Assembly (NCBI RefSeq): GCF_000012945.1
Contig: NC_007510.1
Coordinates: 3,534,001 to 3,598,000, forward strand
Reading direction: 5' to 3'
Origin: Burkholderia lata
Lineage (GTDB): Bacteria; Pseudomonadota; Gammaproteobacteria; Burkholderiales; Burkholderiaceae
Length of the DNA: 64,000 bases
A program made the position numbers and the translations under genes. Positions 43,440-51,947 of the stretch are shown here, piece after piece (within the stretch, counting starts at the first letter, position 1; each line of letters starts with the position of its first letter). The notes under the pieces were generated by a model. The model had not been told where the DNA came from. It worked only from the letters and a program-made list of their open reading frames with translations, and did not search any database.

Positions 43440-44791
43440 GACAGCGCCTCGTCGTCGGTATCGGGCGCACGTGTCGCCGGGCCGCTGGCCGCCGCCGACG
43501 CCGAACCGCGCGCATACGCGGCGGCGGCCGCCTGGGCCGCAAACAGGTCGAAGCCGTCCGGGCCGTCATCGACCGCGCGGATCGACAGCCCGCCCACCTT
43601 GAGCCCCGACACTTCGAGCCGCTGCCGCAACGCCGCCTCGTGCCGCGTGAGACGGTCAGCACCCGCCTGGTTCGCACGCAGCCGCGCGACGAGCTGCGTG
43701 CCGTTCAGCACCAGCTCCGCGTCGACCGTGCCGAGCGACGGCAACGTCAGCGTGAGGCGCGTGCGCCAGGCAATGCCGTCGCCCGTGTCGACGTCGCTGC
43801 GCGGCGCACGGTTGCCCTGATCGTCGGGTTCGATCGTCCAGTCGAGCCGCGCGCCGGGCCATGCCTCGCCCGCCCAGCGAAACTGGTCGGTCGCGAGCGC
43901 GTCGAGCTGCTGCCTGACGAGCGGCACGGCGGCCGGATGCACGGTCGCCAGCGTCTGCGCCTGCGAATCGGACGACGCGGTAGCCAGCTCGGCCCGCGCG
44001 GGCGTCCAGCGTGTATCGGCACGCTCGCCGAGCGGATCGGCCGTATCGGGCGGCAGCGACGCGCCCTGCCGCGTGACTGCCGGCAACGCCTGCGCAGGAT
44101 CGCGAGCCGACGCGCCGCCCTGGGCCGGCGTGCCCGGCTGCGCCGTTGCCCGCGCGGCCGCCGGCAAAGACGGGCGCTGCGCGAGCAGCTCGTCGAGCAG
44201 GTCGGTCGAGCCGTGCTGTGCGGCGTCCGGATCGGCCGGCGCGAGCGCGGCCGCGAGGCGCGCCTGCGGCTCGCGCATCAGCGCCGCGAGCGGACGCTGG
44301 CCGGCCAGCCACTGCGCGAGATGGGATTCGTAGAAAAGGCCGCTTTCGCTCACCGCCTGGGCGAGCGCTGCGCGCAGCGCCGCGACCGGCAAAGTCGCAG
44401 CCGCTTCGCGCGCCGCAGCAGCCGACGACGCAGCAGCGGAAGCCGGCGTGGAAGACGCAGCAAGATTGGAAGCGGCCGGCGCAGCCGTGTCGGTCAGCAG
44501 CACGGTGGGGTCGGCCAGCAGCGGCGCGCGCCCGGCAATGGCCGGCGTCGAGTCGCCGCCCACGCGCGAAATCGCGTCGAGCACGCGCCCGACATCGGAT
44601 AGCGCAGTCTGGGTGGAAGCGGGCGGCGCAGCAGGCGGGCTGCCGGCCGAAGGCGTGGACGACGCGCCGGTGCCCGGCGTGCCGACCTGCGAGGTCGCGC
44701 CGCCGCCGGCGGGCGCCGACACGGTGCCGGTCAGCAAGCTGTCGAGGCGGCTCGCCAGCAGCGCGGCCGCAACGGAGTCGATACCGGTCAT
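43436..44791 (-). CDS. FliK-like hook-length/export-switch protein (second copy)
   Basis: The 451-residue product has an N-terminal region of about 330 residues rich in Ala, Ser, Pro and Thr. A compact C-terminal part carries LTLPSLGTVDAELVLNGTQL, VARLRANQAGADRLTRHEAA and LRQRLEVSGLKVGGLSIRA, the layout of the Flg_hook domain that contacts FlhB. A canonical fliK lies at 51948-53291, so this is a paralogue. It is followed by the FlhB-C-like gene with a four-base overlap and lies downstream of fliST. It might tune the switch from hook to filament export, or serve as an accessory ruler. Confidence 0.82.
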   Translation of the reverse strand: MTGIDSVAAALLASRLDSLLTGTVSAPAGGGATSQVGTPGTGASSTPSAGSPPAAPPASTQTALSDVGRVLDAISRVGGDSTPAIAGRAPLLADPTVLLTDTAAPAASNLAASSTPASAAASSAAAAREAAATLPVAALRAALAQAVSESGLFYESHLAQWLAGQRPLAALMREPQARLAAALAPADPDAAQHGSTDLLDELLAQRPSLPAAARATAQPGTPAQGGASARDPAQALPAVTRQGASLPPDTADPLGERADTRWTPARAELATASSDSQAQTLATVHPAAVPLVRQQLDALATDQFRWAGEAWPGARLDWTIEPDDQGNRAPRSDVDTGDGIAWRTRLTLTLPSLGTVDAELVLNGTQLVARLRANQAGADRLTRHEAALRQRLEVSGLKVGGLSIRAVDDGPDGFDLFAAQAAAAAYARGSASAAASGPATRAPDTDDEALS

Positions 44792-44898
44792 GATCGGAGC
44801 CTGCTTATCTCAGCCACATCGTTGCGAATCCGGGAACGGCACATTGGTGCCGCCCGCGGGAACTGCGCGCCTGCCACAGCGGATTCGTGCGCTCCCGC

Positions 44899-44920
44899 GC
44901 CCGTTTCCCCGGAAACGGGC
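44899..44920. other. Perfect palindrome just after fliT
   Basis: GCCCGTTTCC (44899-44908) pairs with GGAAACGGGC (44911-44920) with a two-base centre. It touches the fliT stop codon. There is no T tract on the leftward strand. It could trim or protect the 3' end of the fliST message and separate it from the fliK-like gene. Confidence 0.5.
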
Positions 44921-44921
44921 C

Positions 44922-45254
44922 CTACCCGCGCGCGCGGTAGAGATCGGTCAATACCTTGGTCGAGCGCCGCGCCTCGAACAGCGCGGACAGCCGCGCGACG
45001 TCCGGGCTCGCGAGATCGCGAATCGCGGCGTCGTCGGCCAGGATGCGGCGGATCAGGTCGAGCTTGCGGCCGAGATCCGATTCGTCGAGCACGACGCCCG
45101 GATCGGCTTCCTTCAGCCCGTCGACCAACCGCATGAATTCGGCCTGCAACCCCGGCAACGCGCTCCAGTCGGCGCTGCGGGCGGCGCCCAGCATTCGGCC
45201 CGACACGGCGGCGAGCGCCTCGTAACGTTCGAAGTATTCGGCCTTGCGATTCAT
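44922..45254 (-). CDS. fliT: FliT-like flagellar chaperone
   Basis: FliT is the cytoplasmic export chaperone for the filament cap FliD. In some bacteria it also restrains the master regulator FlhDC. The 110-residue product is helical: MNRKAEYFERYEALAAVSGR, then ADWSALPGLQAEFMRLVDGL and SDLGRKLDLIRRILADDAAI. Sequence match to enteric FliT is weak, but length, helical nature and position straight after fliS (four-base overlap) support the call. It should share the FliA promoter of fliS. Confidence 0.8.
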   Translation of the reverse strand: MNRKAEYFERYEALAAVSGRMLGAARSADWSALPGLQAEFMRLVDGLKEADPGVVLDESDLGRKLDLIRRILADDAAIRDLASPDVARLSALFEARRSTKVLTDLYRARG

Positions 45255-45685
45255 CGTGATGCTTCCACTGCCTGTTGCGCGGCCATCCGCGCGACTTCCG
45301 GGGCGATCCCCGTCCATGCTTCCTCGAGCGTCGCGAGCAGCCCGTCGACTTCGACCAGCATCGCGTCGCTCGCCTGAGCATTCGCTTCGAGCAGACGCCG
45401 GCCGATATACGCATACAGCGCGTCCAGCCGCTCGGCGATCTCGCCGCCCGCGTCGAGGTTCAGCGACGCCTTCAGCCCGCTGTCGACGATCCGGATCGCC
45501 TTGCCGATCGCTTCGCCGCGCGCGGACACATTGCCCTGCTGCAAATGCAGGCGCGCCAGCGCAATCGCCTGCCGCGCGCCCTGGTACAGCATCGCGATCA
45601 ACCGGTGCGGGGAGGCGCCCATCACCCCCGTCTCGACGCCGACACGCGCGTACGCACTGGCTCCAGCGTGCCCTGGGGAAAACAT
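45251..45685 (-). CDS. fliS: FliS, flagellin export chaperone
   Basis: FliS binds the C-terminus of flagellin, keeps it from polymerising in the cytoplasm and delivers it for export. The 144-residue product has GASAYARVGVETGVMGASPH and RLIAMLYQGARQAIALARLH, the family's N-terminal helices with HxLIxMLYxGA. SARGEAIGKAIRIVDSGLKA follows. RRLLEANAQASDAMLVEVDG lies in the last helix pair. The site AAGGAG sits before the ATG. A FliA promoter is found 74 bases upstream. Confidence 0.93.
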   Translation of the reverse strand: MFSPGHAGASAYARVGVETGVMGASPHRLIAMLYQGARQAIALARLHLQQGNVSARGEAIGKAIRIVDSGLKASLNLDAGGEIAERLDALYAYIGRRLLEANAQASDAMLVEVDGLLATLEEAWTGIAPEVARMAAQQAVEASR

Positions 45686-45758
45686 GCGCTTCTCCTTGTT
45701 ATGCCTTGGCTATACGGGAACCGCGGCCGTGCATCGCACGACGCGGCCTTCACCGGAG

Positions 45759-45785
45759 TTATCGGAAGGGATTTGGAAAGCTTTA
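45759..45785 (-). promoter_or_regulatory. FliA (sigma-28) promoter of fliST
   Basis: On the leftward strand TAAAGCTT (45778-45785), an 11-base spacer and TCCGATAA (45759-45766) match the consensus TAAAGTTT-N11-GCCGATAA at 14 of 16 positions with exact spacing. It is the best promoter in the window. It would place fliS and fliT, and perhaps the fliK-like and FlhB-C-like genes beyond them, in the late flagellar class. Confidence 0.9.
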
Positions 45786-45880
45786 GGCAAGCGGAGCGTG
45801 CCGCCTGGCGCAGAAGGGCCGGTCCGCAGACCCGCCCGGATGGCCGTCCACGGACAGCTTTCCCCGCATAGCCGCCCTTA

Positions 45881-46225
45881 TCACACCGACATCTGCATGA
45901 TGTCGTTGTAAGCGCTCACTAGCTTGTTGCGGACCTGGAGCCCGAACTGGAAGCCGATGTTGGCTTTCTGCATGTCGACCATCACGTCGTTCAGCGACAC
46001 GTTCGGCGCGCCGACCTCGAACGCCTGCGCCTCGCCGAGCGCGTGCTGCTGGTCGCCGCTGATCTTGTCGAGCGACGCCTTCATCGCGCTGGCGAACGTG
46101 CTGGCCGTCGCCGCGCCCGAGCCGGCCAGTGCCGCCGTCGGGCTCGCGACGCCGCCGGACGCCTGCGCGGCCATCGACTGCATCTGTTGCAACACCGAAC
46201 CGATTCCGCTGACGTTCGCCGTCAT
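45881..46225 (-). CDS. fliE: FliE, MS ring-rod junction protein
   Basis: FliE joins the MS ring (FliF) to the proximal rod and is among the first exported subunits. The 114-residue product ends with [20 protein letters not shown], then [20 protein letters not shown], the strongly conserved C-terminal signature. The N-terminal half is Ala, Ser and Gly rich. The start [15 protein letters not shown] is chosen; the frame upstream does not look like FliE. It is divergent from fliF with about 250 bases between the two start codons, as in related genomes. Confidence 0.93.
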   Translation of the reverse strand: MTANVSGIGSVLQQMQSMAAQASGGVASPTAALAGSGAATASTFASAMKASLDKISGDQQHALGEAQAFEVGAPNVSLNDVMVDMQKANIGFQFGLQVRNKLVSAYNDIMQMSV

Positions 46226-46339
46226 GCTGTCCCCGAAACTGAGAGAAGAGACCCGGACGCACCGGGAGATCCGCCGGCGCCGCACCACGCGCGCCATGCC
46301 GGATTCCGAAAAAGGATAGCAGCGTGACGCGCGTCAAAG

Positions 46340-46374
46340 CCGAGAAAGTACGGGGGAAACCCCGCTCTTTTCGG
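46340..46374. promoter_or_regulatory. Inverted repeat in the fliE-fliF divergent region
   Basis: CCGAGAAAG (46340-46348) is the near-complement of CTTTTCGG (46367-46374), with an inner GGGG/CCCC pair. The structure sits between the two divergent flagellar operons. No clear sigma-28 or sigma-54 consensus was found, so class II activator control (FlhDC) is expected, but its loose site could not be identified. Confidence 0.4.
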
Positions 46375-46474
46375 TCGATCGGAGTACGGCCCGGGTCACG
46401 ATAATCGCATCGTGTCATTGTCCGCCCGCTCGTCCGAGCGAGCTCAGTCGTCCCGCTCCGGAGAAACTCGACGC

Positions 46475-48238
46475 ATGGATTCGCAGGCCAACTCGCTGAT
46501 CAACCCAGACGCCCGCGCGGGCCTCGCCAGCCCGGCGCCCGGCGCCGCCGCGGCCGCCGCGTTGCCGGGCGCGGGTGGCGCAGGCGCGGACTTCGGGCTT
46601 GGCGGCTTCGCGGAACGCATCCCCGGCATCTCGCGGATGAAGGGCAACCCGAAGCTGCCGTTCCTGATCGCCGTCGCATTCGCGGTCGCCGTCATCACCG
46701 CGCTCGTGCTGTGGAGCCGTGCGCCCGACTACCGCGTGCTGTACAGCAACCTGTCGGATCGCGACGGCGGCGCAATCATTGCCGCGCTCCAGCAGGCAAA
46801 CGTTCCCTACAAGTTCGCCGATGCCGGCGGCGCGATCCTCGTGCCGTCGAACCAGGTGCATGAAACGCGCCTGAAGCTCGCCGCGATGGGGCTGCCGAAA
46901 GGCGGCTCGGTCGGCTTCGAGCTGATGGACAACCAGAAATTCGGCATCAGCCAGTTCGCCGAGCAGATCAACTACCAGCGCGCGCTCGAAGGCGAGCTGC
47001 AGCGCACCATCGAATCGATCAACGCCGTGCGCGGCGCGCGCGTGCATCTCGCGATCCCGAAACCGTCGGTGTTCGTGCGCGACAAGGAAGCGCCGAGCGC
47101 GTCGGTGTTCGTCGACCTCTACCCGGGCCGCGTGCTCGACGAGGGCCAGGTTCAGGCAATCACGCGGATGGTGTCGTCCGGCGTGCCCGACATGCCCGCG
47201 AAGAACGTGACGATCGTCGACCAGGACGGCAACCTGCTGACCCAGACCGCGTCGGCATCCGGCCTCGACGCGAGCCAGCTCAAGTATGTACAGCAGGTCG
47301 AGCACAACACGCAGAAGCGCATCGACGCGATCCTCGCGCCGATCTTCGGCACGGGCAACGCGCGCTCGCAGGTCAGCGCGGACCTCGATTTCTCGAAGAT
47401 CGAGCAGACGTCGGAAAGCTACGGCCCGAACGGCAATCCGCAGCAATCCGCGATCCGCAGCCAGCAGACCAGCAGCGCGACCGAACTCGCGCAGGGCGGC
47501 GCGTCGGGCGTGCCGGGCGCGCTGTCGAACACGCCGCCGCAACCGGCTTCCGCGCCGATCGTCGCCGGCAACGGCCAGAACGCGCCGCAGACAACCCCGG
47601 TGAGCGACCGCAAGGACCAGACGACCAACTACGAAGTCGACAAGACGATCCGCCATCTCGAGCAGCCGATGGGCAGCGTGAAGCGGCTGTCGGTCGCGGT
47701 CGTCGTCAACTACCAGCCGGTCGCCGACGCGAAGGGCCACGTGACGATGCAGCCGCTGCCGCCCGCGAAGCTCGCGCAGGTCGAACAGCTCGTGAAGGAT
47801 GCGATGGGCTACGACGAGAAGCGCGGCGACTCGGTGAACGTCGTGAACAGCGCGTTCTCGACCGTGAGCGACCCGTACGCCGACCTGCCGTGGTGGCGCC
47901 AGCCGGACATGATCGCGATGGCGAAGGAAGCGGCGAAGTGGCTCGGCATCGCTGCGGCCGCCGCGGCGCTCTACTTCATGTTCGTGCGCCCGGCGATGCG
48001 CCGTGCGTTCCCGCCGCCCGAGCCGGTCGCACCGGCGCTCGCGGCACCGGAAGATTCCGTCGCGCTCGACGGCCTGCCGGGACCGGAGAAGTCCGAGGAG
48101 CCCGACGCGCTGCTGCTCGGGTTCGAAAGCGAAAAGAACCGTTACGAACGCAACCTCGACTACGCGCGCACGATCGCCCGCCAGGATCCGAAGATCGTCG
48201 CCACCGTCGTGAAGAACTGGGTGTCCGATGAACGCTGA
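46475..48238 (+). CDS. fliF: FliF, flagellar MS-ring protein
   Basis: FliF forms the MS ring in the inner membrane, on which the export apparatus, switch and rod are built. The 587 residues have one membrane span at about 61-80 (LPFLIAVAFAVAVITALVLW) and another near 488-506. The periplasmic part holds the YscJ-like ring-building motifs: YRVLYSNLSDRDGGAIIAAL and GGSVGFELMDNQKFGISQFA, then EQINYQRALEGELQRTI and RGARVHLAIPKPSVFVRD. The last 20 residues, DYARTIARQDPKIVATVVKN, bind FliG. The upstream open frame is rejected; the ATG has a GGAG site. The stop overlaps the fliG start by 11 bases. Confidence 0.97.
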   Translation: MDSQANSLINPDARAGLASPAPGAAAAAALPGAGGAGADFGLGGFAERIPGISRMKGNPKLPFLIAVAFAVAVITALVLWSRAPDYRVLYSNLSDRDGGAIIAALQQANVPYKFADAGGAILVPSNQVHETRLKLAAMGLPKGGSVGFELMDNQKFGISQFAEQINYQRALEGELQRTIESINAVRGARVHLAIPKPSVFVRDKEAPSASVFVDLYPGRVLDEGQVQAITRMVSSGVPDMPAKNVTIVDQDGNLLTQTASASGLDASQLKYVQQVEHNTQKRIDAILAPIFGTGNARSQVSADLDFSKIEQTSESYGPNGNPQQSAIRSQQTSSATELAQGGASGVPGALSNTPPQPASAPIVAGNGQNAPQTTPVSDRKDQTTNYEVDKTIRHLEQPMGSVKRLSVAVVVNYQPVADAKGHVTMQPLPPAKLAQVEQLVKDAMGYDEKRGDSVNVVNSAFSTVSDPYADLPWWRQPDMIAMAKEAAKWLGIAAAAAALYFMFVRPAMRRAFPPPEPVAPALAAPEDSVALDGLPGPEKSEEPDALLLGFESEKNRYERNLDYARTIARQDPKIVATVVKNWVSDER

Positions 48239-49223
48239 AGGCTTGACCAAGAGCGCGCTCCTGCTGATGTCGATCGGCGAGGAAGAGGCCGCGCAGGTAT
48301 TCAAGTTCCTCGCGCCGCGCGAGGTCCAGAAGATCGGCGCCGCGATGGCCGCGCTGAAGAACGTCACGCGCGAGCAGGTCGAGGACGTGCTGCACGAATT
48401 CGCGAAGGAAGCGGAGCAGCACACCGCGCTGTCGCTCGATTCGAGCGACTACATCCGCTCGGTGCTGACGAAGGCACTCGGCGAGGACAAGGCCGGCGTG
48501 CTGATCGACCGCATCCTGCAGGGCAGCGACACGAGCGGCATCGAGGGCCTGAAGTGGATGGACTCGGGCGCCGTGGCCGAACTGATCAAGAACGAGCATC
48601 CGCAGATCATCGCGACGATCCTCGTGCACCTCGACCGCGACCAGGCATCCGAAATCGCGTCGTGCTTCACCGAGCGGCTGCGTAACGACGTGATCCTGCG
48701 GATCGCGACGCTCGACGGCATCCAGCCGGCCGCGCTGCGCGAACTCGACGACGTGCTGACGGGCCTGCTGTCCGGCAGCGACAACCTGAAGCGCAGCCCG
48801 ATGGGCGGCATCCGCACCGCGGCCGAGATCCTGAACTTCATGACGAGCGTGCATGAGGAAGGCGTGCTCGAAAGCGTCCGCCAGTACGACGCCGAACTCG
48901 CGCAGAAGATCATCGACCAGATGTTCGTGTTCGAGAACCTGCTCGACCTCGAGGATCGCGCGATCCAGATGGTGCTCAAGGAAGTCGAGTCGGAAACGCT
49001 GATCATCGCGCTGAAGGGCGCGCCGCCGGCACTGCGCCAGAAGTTCCTCGCGAACATGTCGCAGCGCGCGGCCGAACTGCTCGCCGAGGATCTCGACGCG
49101 CGCGGCCCGGTACGCGTGTCCGACGTCGAGACGCAGCAGCGCCGCATCCTGCAGATCGTGCGCAACCTGGCCGAGAGCGGCGCGATCGCGATCGGCGGCA
49201 AGGCGGAAGACGCATATGTCTGA
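48228..49223 (+). CDS. fliG: FliG, flagellar motor switch protein
   Basis: FliG sits on the MS ring and takes torque from the MotAB stators. The 331-residue product has the N-terminal FliF-binding part (GLTKSALLLMSIGEEEAAQV), the middle domain with KNEHPQIIATILVHLDRDQA, the EHPQ motif that contacts FliM, and the C-terminal torque domain. The charged torque helix is seen in LEDRAIQMVLKEVESETLII. ALKGAPPALRQKFLANMSQR follows. It is the third gene-product layer in fliFGHIJK and overlaps fliH by eight bases. Confidence 0.97.
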   Translation: MNAEGLTKSALLLMSIGEEEAAQVFKFLAPREVQKIGAAMAALKNVTREQVEDVLHEFAKEAEQHTALSLDSSDYIRSVLTKALGEDKAGVLIDRILQGSDTSGIEGLKWMDSGAVAELIKNEHPQIIATILVHLDRDQASEIASCFTERLRNDVILRIATLDGIQPAALRELDDVLTGLLSGSDNLKRSPMGGIRTAAEILNFMTSVHEEGVLESVRQYDAELAQKIIDQMFVFENLLDLEDRAIQMVLKEVESETLIIALKGAPPALRQKFLANMSQRAAELLAEDLDARGPVRVSDVETQQRRILQIVRNLAESGAIAIGGKAEDAYV

Positions 49224-49899
49224 TTCGGCGAGCGATCGCGCGGGCACCCTCACCGCGTACCAGCGGTGGGAGATGGCGTCGTTCGACCCGCCGCCGCCCC
49301 CGCCGCCGCCCGACGACGCGGCAGCGGCCGCCGCCGCGCTCGCCGAGGAACTGCAACGCGTGCGCGACGCCGCGCACGCCGAAGGCCATGCGGCCGGCCA
49401 CGTCGAAGGCCAGGCGCTCGGCTACCAGGCCGGCTTCGACCAGGGCCGTGAACAGGGTTTCGAGGCTGGCCAGGCCGACGCACGCGAACAGGCCGCGCAG
49501 CTTGCGGCACTTGCCGCGTCGTTCCGCGAGGCCGTGTCGACCGTCGAACACGATCTGGCCGCCGACATCGCGCAGCTCGCCCTCGACATTGCGCAGCAGG
49601 TCGTGCGCCAGCACGTGAAGCACGATCCGGCTGCGCTGGTTGCCGCCGTGCGCGACGTGCTCGCGGCCGAACCCGCGCTGTCCGGCGCGCCGCATCTCGC
49701 GGTGAATCCGGCCGACCTGCCCGTCGTCGAAGCCTATTTGCAGGACGATCTCGATACGCTCGGCTGGAACGTGCGCACCGACGCGTCGATCGAGCGCGGC
49801 GGCTGCCGCGCGCACGCCGCGACCGGCGAGGTCGACGCGACGCTGCCCACGCGCTGGCAGCGCGTCGCCGCCGCGATCGGCAAGGTGAGCACGTGGTGA
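49216..49899 (+). CDS. fliH: FliH, export ATPase regulator
   Basis: FliH dimers hold the export ATPase FliI and link it to the switch complex. The 227 residues begin with a Pro/Ala-rich region ([20 protein letters not shown]). Next is a stretch with repeated Gly spacing, [20 protein letters not shown] and then [20 protein letters not shown]; these GxxxG-type repeats are the FliH hallmark. The C-terminal part resembles the stator of V/F-type ATPases, with [20 protein letters not shown]. The sequence overlaps fliG at its start and fliI at its end. Confidence 0.93.
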   Translation: MSDSASDRAGTLTAYQRWEMASFDPPPPPPPPDDAAAAAAALAEELQRVRDAAHAEGHAAGHVEGQALGYQAGFDQGREQGFEAGQADAREQAAQLAALAASFREAVSTVEHDLAADIAQLALDIAQQVVRQHVKHDPAALVAAVRDVLAAEPALSGAPHLAVNPADLPVVEAYLQDDLDTLGWNVRTDASIERGGCRAHAATGEVDATLPTRWQRVAAAIGKVSTW

Positions 49900-51452
49900 C
49901 GCGGCCGCCCGAGGCGCTCGCGCACGACGGCATGACGCCGCTGGAGCGTGAGCTCGCGCTCGCGTCGTTCGGCCCGGAGCACCACACCGCTCACGACACC
50001 GCACAAGACACGACTCCGCACATCGCCGCTGCCGCGTCCGACGCGGCCGGCGCCACGCCGCGCGCACCCAACAACCCGCATCTCGCGCACTGGCGCACCC
50101 ACCTGAACGGGCTCACAGCGCGCAGCCGCCGCGCGCTGCCGCTGCGGCCGTGCGGGCGTCTCACGCGCGCGGCCGGCCTCGTGCTCGAGGCGATCGGGCT
50201 GCGCCTGTCGGTCGGCGCCGAATGCACGATCGAATTGCCGCCCGGCAGCACGCTGCCGCACGCGGAGGCCGAAGTCGTCGGCTTCGCCGGCGACCGCCTG
50301 TTCCTGATGCCGACCACCGACGTCGCCGGCGTGCTGCCCGGCGCGCGCGTGTGGCCGCGCGAAAGCGCGCCCGTCGCCGATCCGCTCGCGGGCGCGAAGC
50401 GGCTGCCGGTCGGCTGGGAGATGCTCGGGCGCGTCGTCGACGCGTCGGGCCGCCCGCTCGACGGCCTCGGCCCGCTCGCGTCGAAGGTCGACGCGCCGCT
50501 GTCGGCGCCGTCGATCAACCCGCTCGAGCGCGAACCGATCCACCACGTGCTCGACGTCGGCGTGCGCGCGATCAACGCGCTGCTCACCGTCGGCCGCGGG
50601 CAGCGGATGGGCCTGTTCGCGGGCTCGGGCGTCGGCAAGTCGGTGCTGCTCGGCACGATGGCGCGCTATACGAGCGCGGAAGTGATCGTGATCGGGCTGA
50701 TCGGCGAACGCGGCCGCGAAGTGAAGGAATTCATCGAACAGATCCTCGGCGAGGACGGGCTCGCGCGCTCGGTCGTCGTCGCGGCGCCGGCCGACGTGTC
50801 GCCGCTGCTGCGGATGCAGGGCGCGGCCTACGCGACGTCGCTCGCCGAGTATTTCCGCGACCAGGGCAAGCACGTGCTGCTGCTGATGGATTCGCTTACA
50901 CGCTACGCGATGGCGCAGCGCGAGATCGCGCTGGCGATCGGCGAGCCGCCCGCGACCAAGGGCTACCCGCCGTCGGTGTTCGCGAAGCTGCCCGCGCTCG
51001 TCGAGCGCACCGGCAACGGGCCGGAAGGCGGCGGCTCGATCACCGCGTTCTACACGGTGCTGACCGAAGGCGACGACCAGCAGGACCCGATCGCCGATTC
51101 GGCGCGCGCGATCCTCGACGGCCACGTCGTGCTGTCACGCGCGCTCGCCGAGGCCGGCCACTATCCGGCGATCGACATCGAGGCATCGATCAGCCGCGCG
51201 ATGACCGCGCTGATCGACGAAACGCACCTCGACCATGTCCGGCAGTTCAAGCAGATGCTGTCGCGCTACCAGCGCAACCGCGACCTGATCGCGGTCGGCG
51301 CGTACGCGCCCGGCCGCGACGCGCAGCTCGACCGCGCGATCGCGCTCTATCCGCGCATCGAGGCGTTCCTGCAGCAGGGCTTTCGCGAATGCGCGCCGTT
51401 CGCGTCGAGCCTCGCCGGGCTCGATGCACTGTTCGACGCTTACGGAGGCTGA
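49893..51452 (+). CDS. fliI: FliI, flagellar export ATPase, with an extended N-terminus
   Basis: FliI is the ATPase of the flagellar type III export apparatus. The 519-residue product has Walker [21 protein letters not shown], the catalytic-Glu region [20 protein letters not shown], and Walker B region [20 protein letters not shown] with [20 protein letters not shown]. It starts at a GTG ([13 protein letters not shown]) that overlaps fliH by seven bases. Relative to typical FliI the first 60 or so residues are extra and rich in Ala, His, Thr and Asp ([20 protein letters not shown]). An internal ATG at 49932 would shorten this only by 13 residues. Confidence 0.96.
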   Translation: MVTRPPEALAHDGMTPLERELALASFGPEHHTAHDTAQDTTPHIAAAASDAAGATPRAPNNPHLAHWRTHLNGLTARSRRALPLRPCGRLTRAAGLVLEAIGLRLSVGAECTIELPPGSTLPHAEAEVVGFAGDRLFLMPTTDVAGVLPGARVWPRESAPVADPLAGAKRLPVGWEMLGRVVDASGRPLDGLGPLASKVDAPLSAPSINPLEREPIHHVLDVGVRAINALLTVGRGQRMGLFAGSGVGKSVLLGTMARYTSAEVIVIGLIGERGREVKEFIEQILGEDGLARSVVVAAPADVSPLLRMQGAAYATSLAEYFRDQGKHVLLLMDSLTRYAMAQREIALAIGEPPATKGYPPSVFAKLPALVERTGNGPEGGGSITAFYTVLTEGDDQQDPIADSARAILDGHVVLSRALAEAGHYPAIDIEASISRAMTALIDETHLDHVRQFKQMLSRYQRNRDLIAVGAYAPGRDAQLDRAIALYPRIEAFLQQGFRECAPFASSLAGLDALFDAYGG

Positions 51453-51457
51453 TCCCG

Positions 51458-51916
51458 ATGGCACACGGCTTTCCCCTTCAGTTGCTGCTCGACCGCGCGC
51501 AGGAGGATCTCGACTCCGCCACGAAGCAGCTCGGCACTGCGCAGCGCGACCGCACCGCGGCCGCCGAGCAGCTCGACGCGCTGCTGCGCTACCGTGACGA
51601 ATACCACGCGCGCTTCTCGCAATCCGCGCAGCACGGGATGCCGGCCGGCAACTGGCGCAATTTCCAGGCGTTCATCGACACGCTCGACGCCGCGATCGCG
51701 CAACAGCGCAGCGTGCTGGCCGCGGCCGAAGTCCGCATCGACGAAGCTCGCCCCAACTGGCAAAACAAGAAACGCACCGTCGGCTCGTTTGAAATCCTGC
51801 AGGCGCGCGGCATCGCGCAGGAAGCCAAGCGCGACGCCCGGCGCGAACAGCGCGACGCCGACGAACACGCCGCGAAGATCCTGCGCATGCGGGCCGACGC
51901 GGCCCGTTCGTCGTAA
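51458..51916 (+). CDS. fliJ: FliJ, export ATPase central stalk
   Basis: FliJ is a coiled-coil protein that fits into the FliI hexamer and contacts FlhA, like the gamma subunit of F1 ATPase. The 152-residue product starts GFPLQLLLDRAQEDLDSATK and is almost wholly charged helix. WRNFQAFIDTLDAAIAQQRS and EVRIDEARPNWQNKKRTVGS are FliJ-like features. It begins six bases after the fliI stop and precedes fliK. Confidence 0.92.
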   Translation: MAHGFPLQLLLDRAQEDLDSATKQLGTAQRDRTAAAEQLDALLRYRDEYHARFSQSAQHGMPAGNWRNFQAFIDTLDAAIAQQRSVLAAAEVRIDEARPNWQNKKRTVGSFEILQARGIAQEAKRDARREQRDADEHAAKILRMRADAARSS

Positions 51917-51947
51917 CCGACCACCGCATTCGAACGAGAGAACCGAC

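Noticed and set aside
44792..44921. A FliA-like -10 (TGAGATAA on the leftward strand) before the fliK-like gene
   Set aside because: No TAAA-type -35 lies at the required 11-base spacing.
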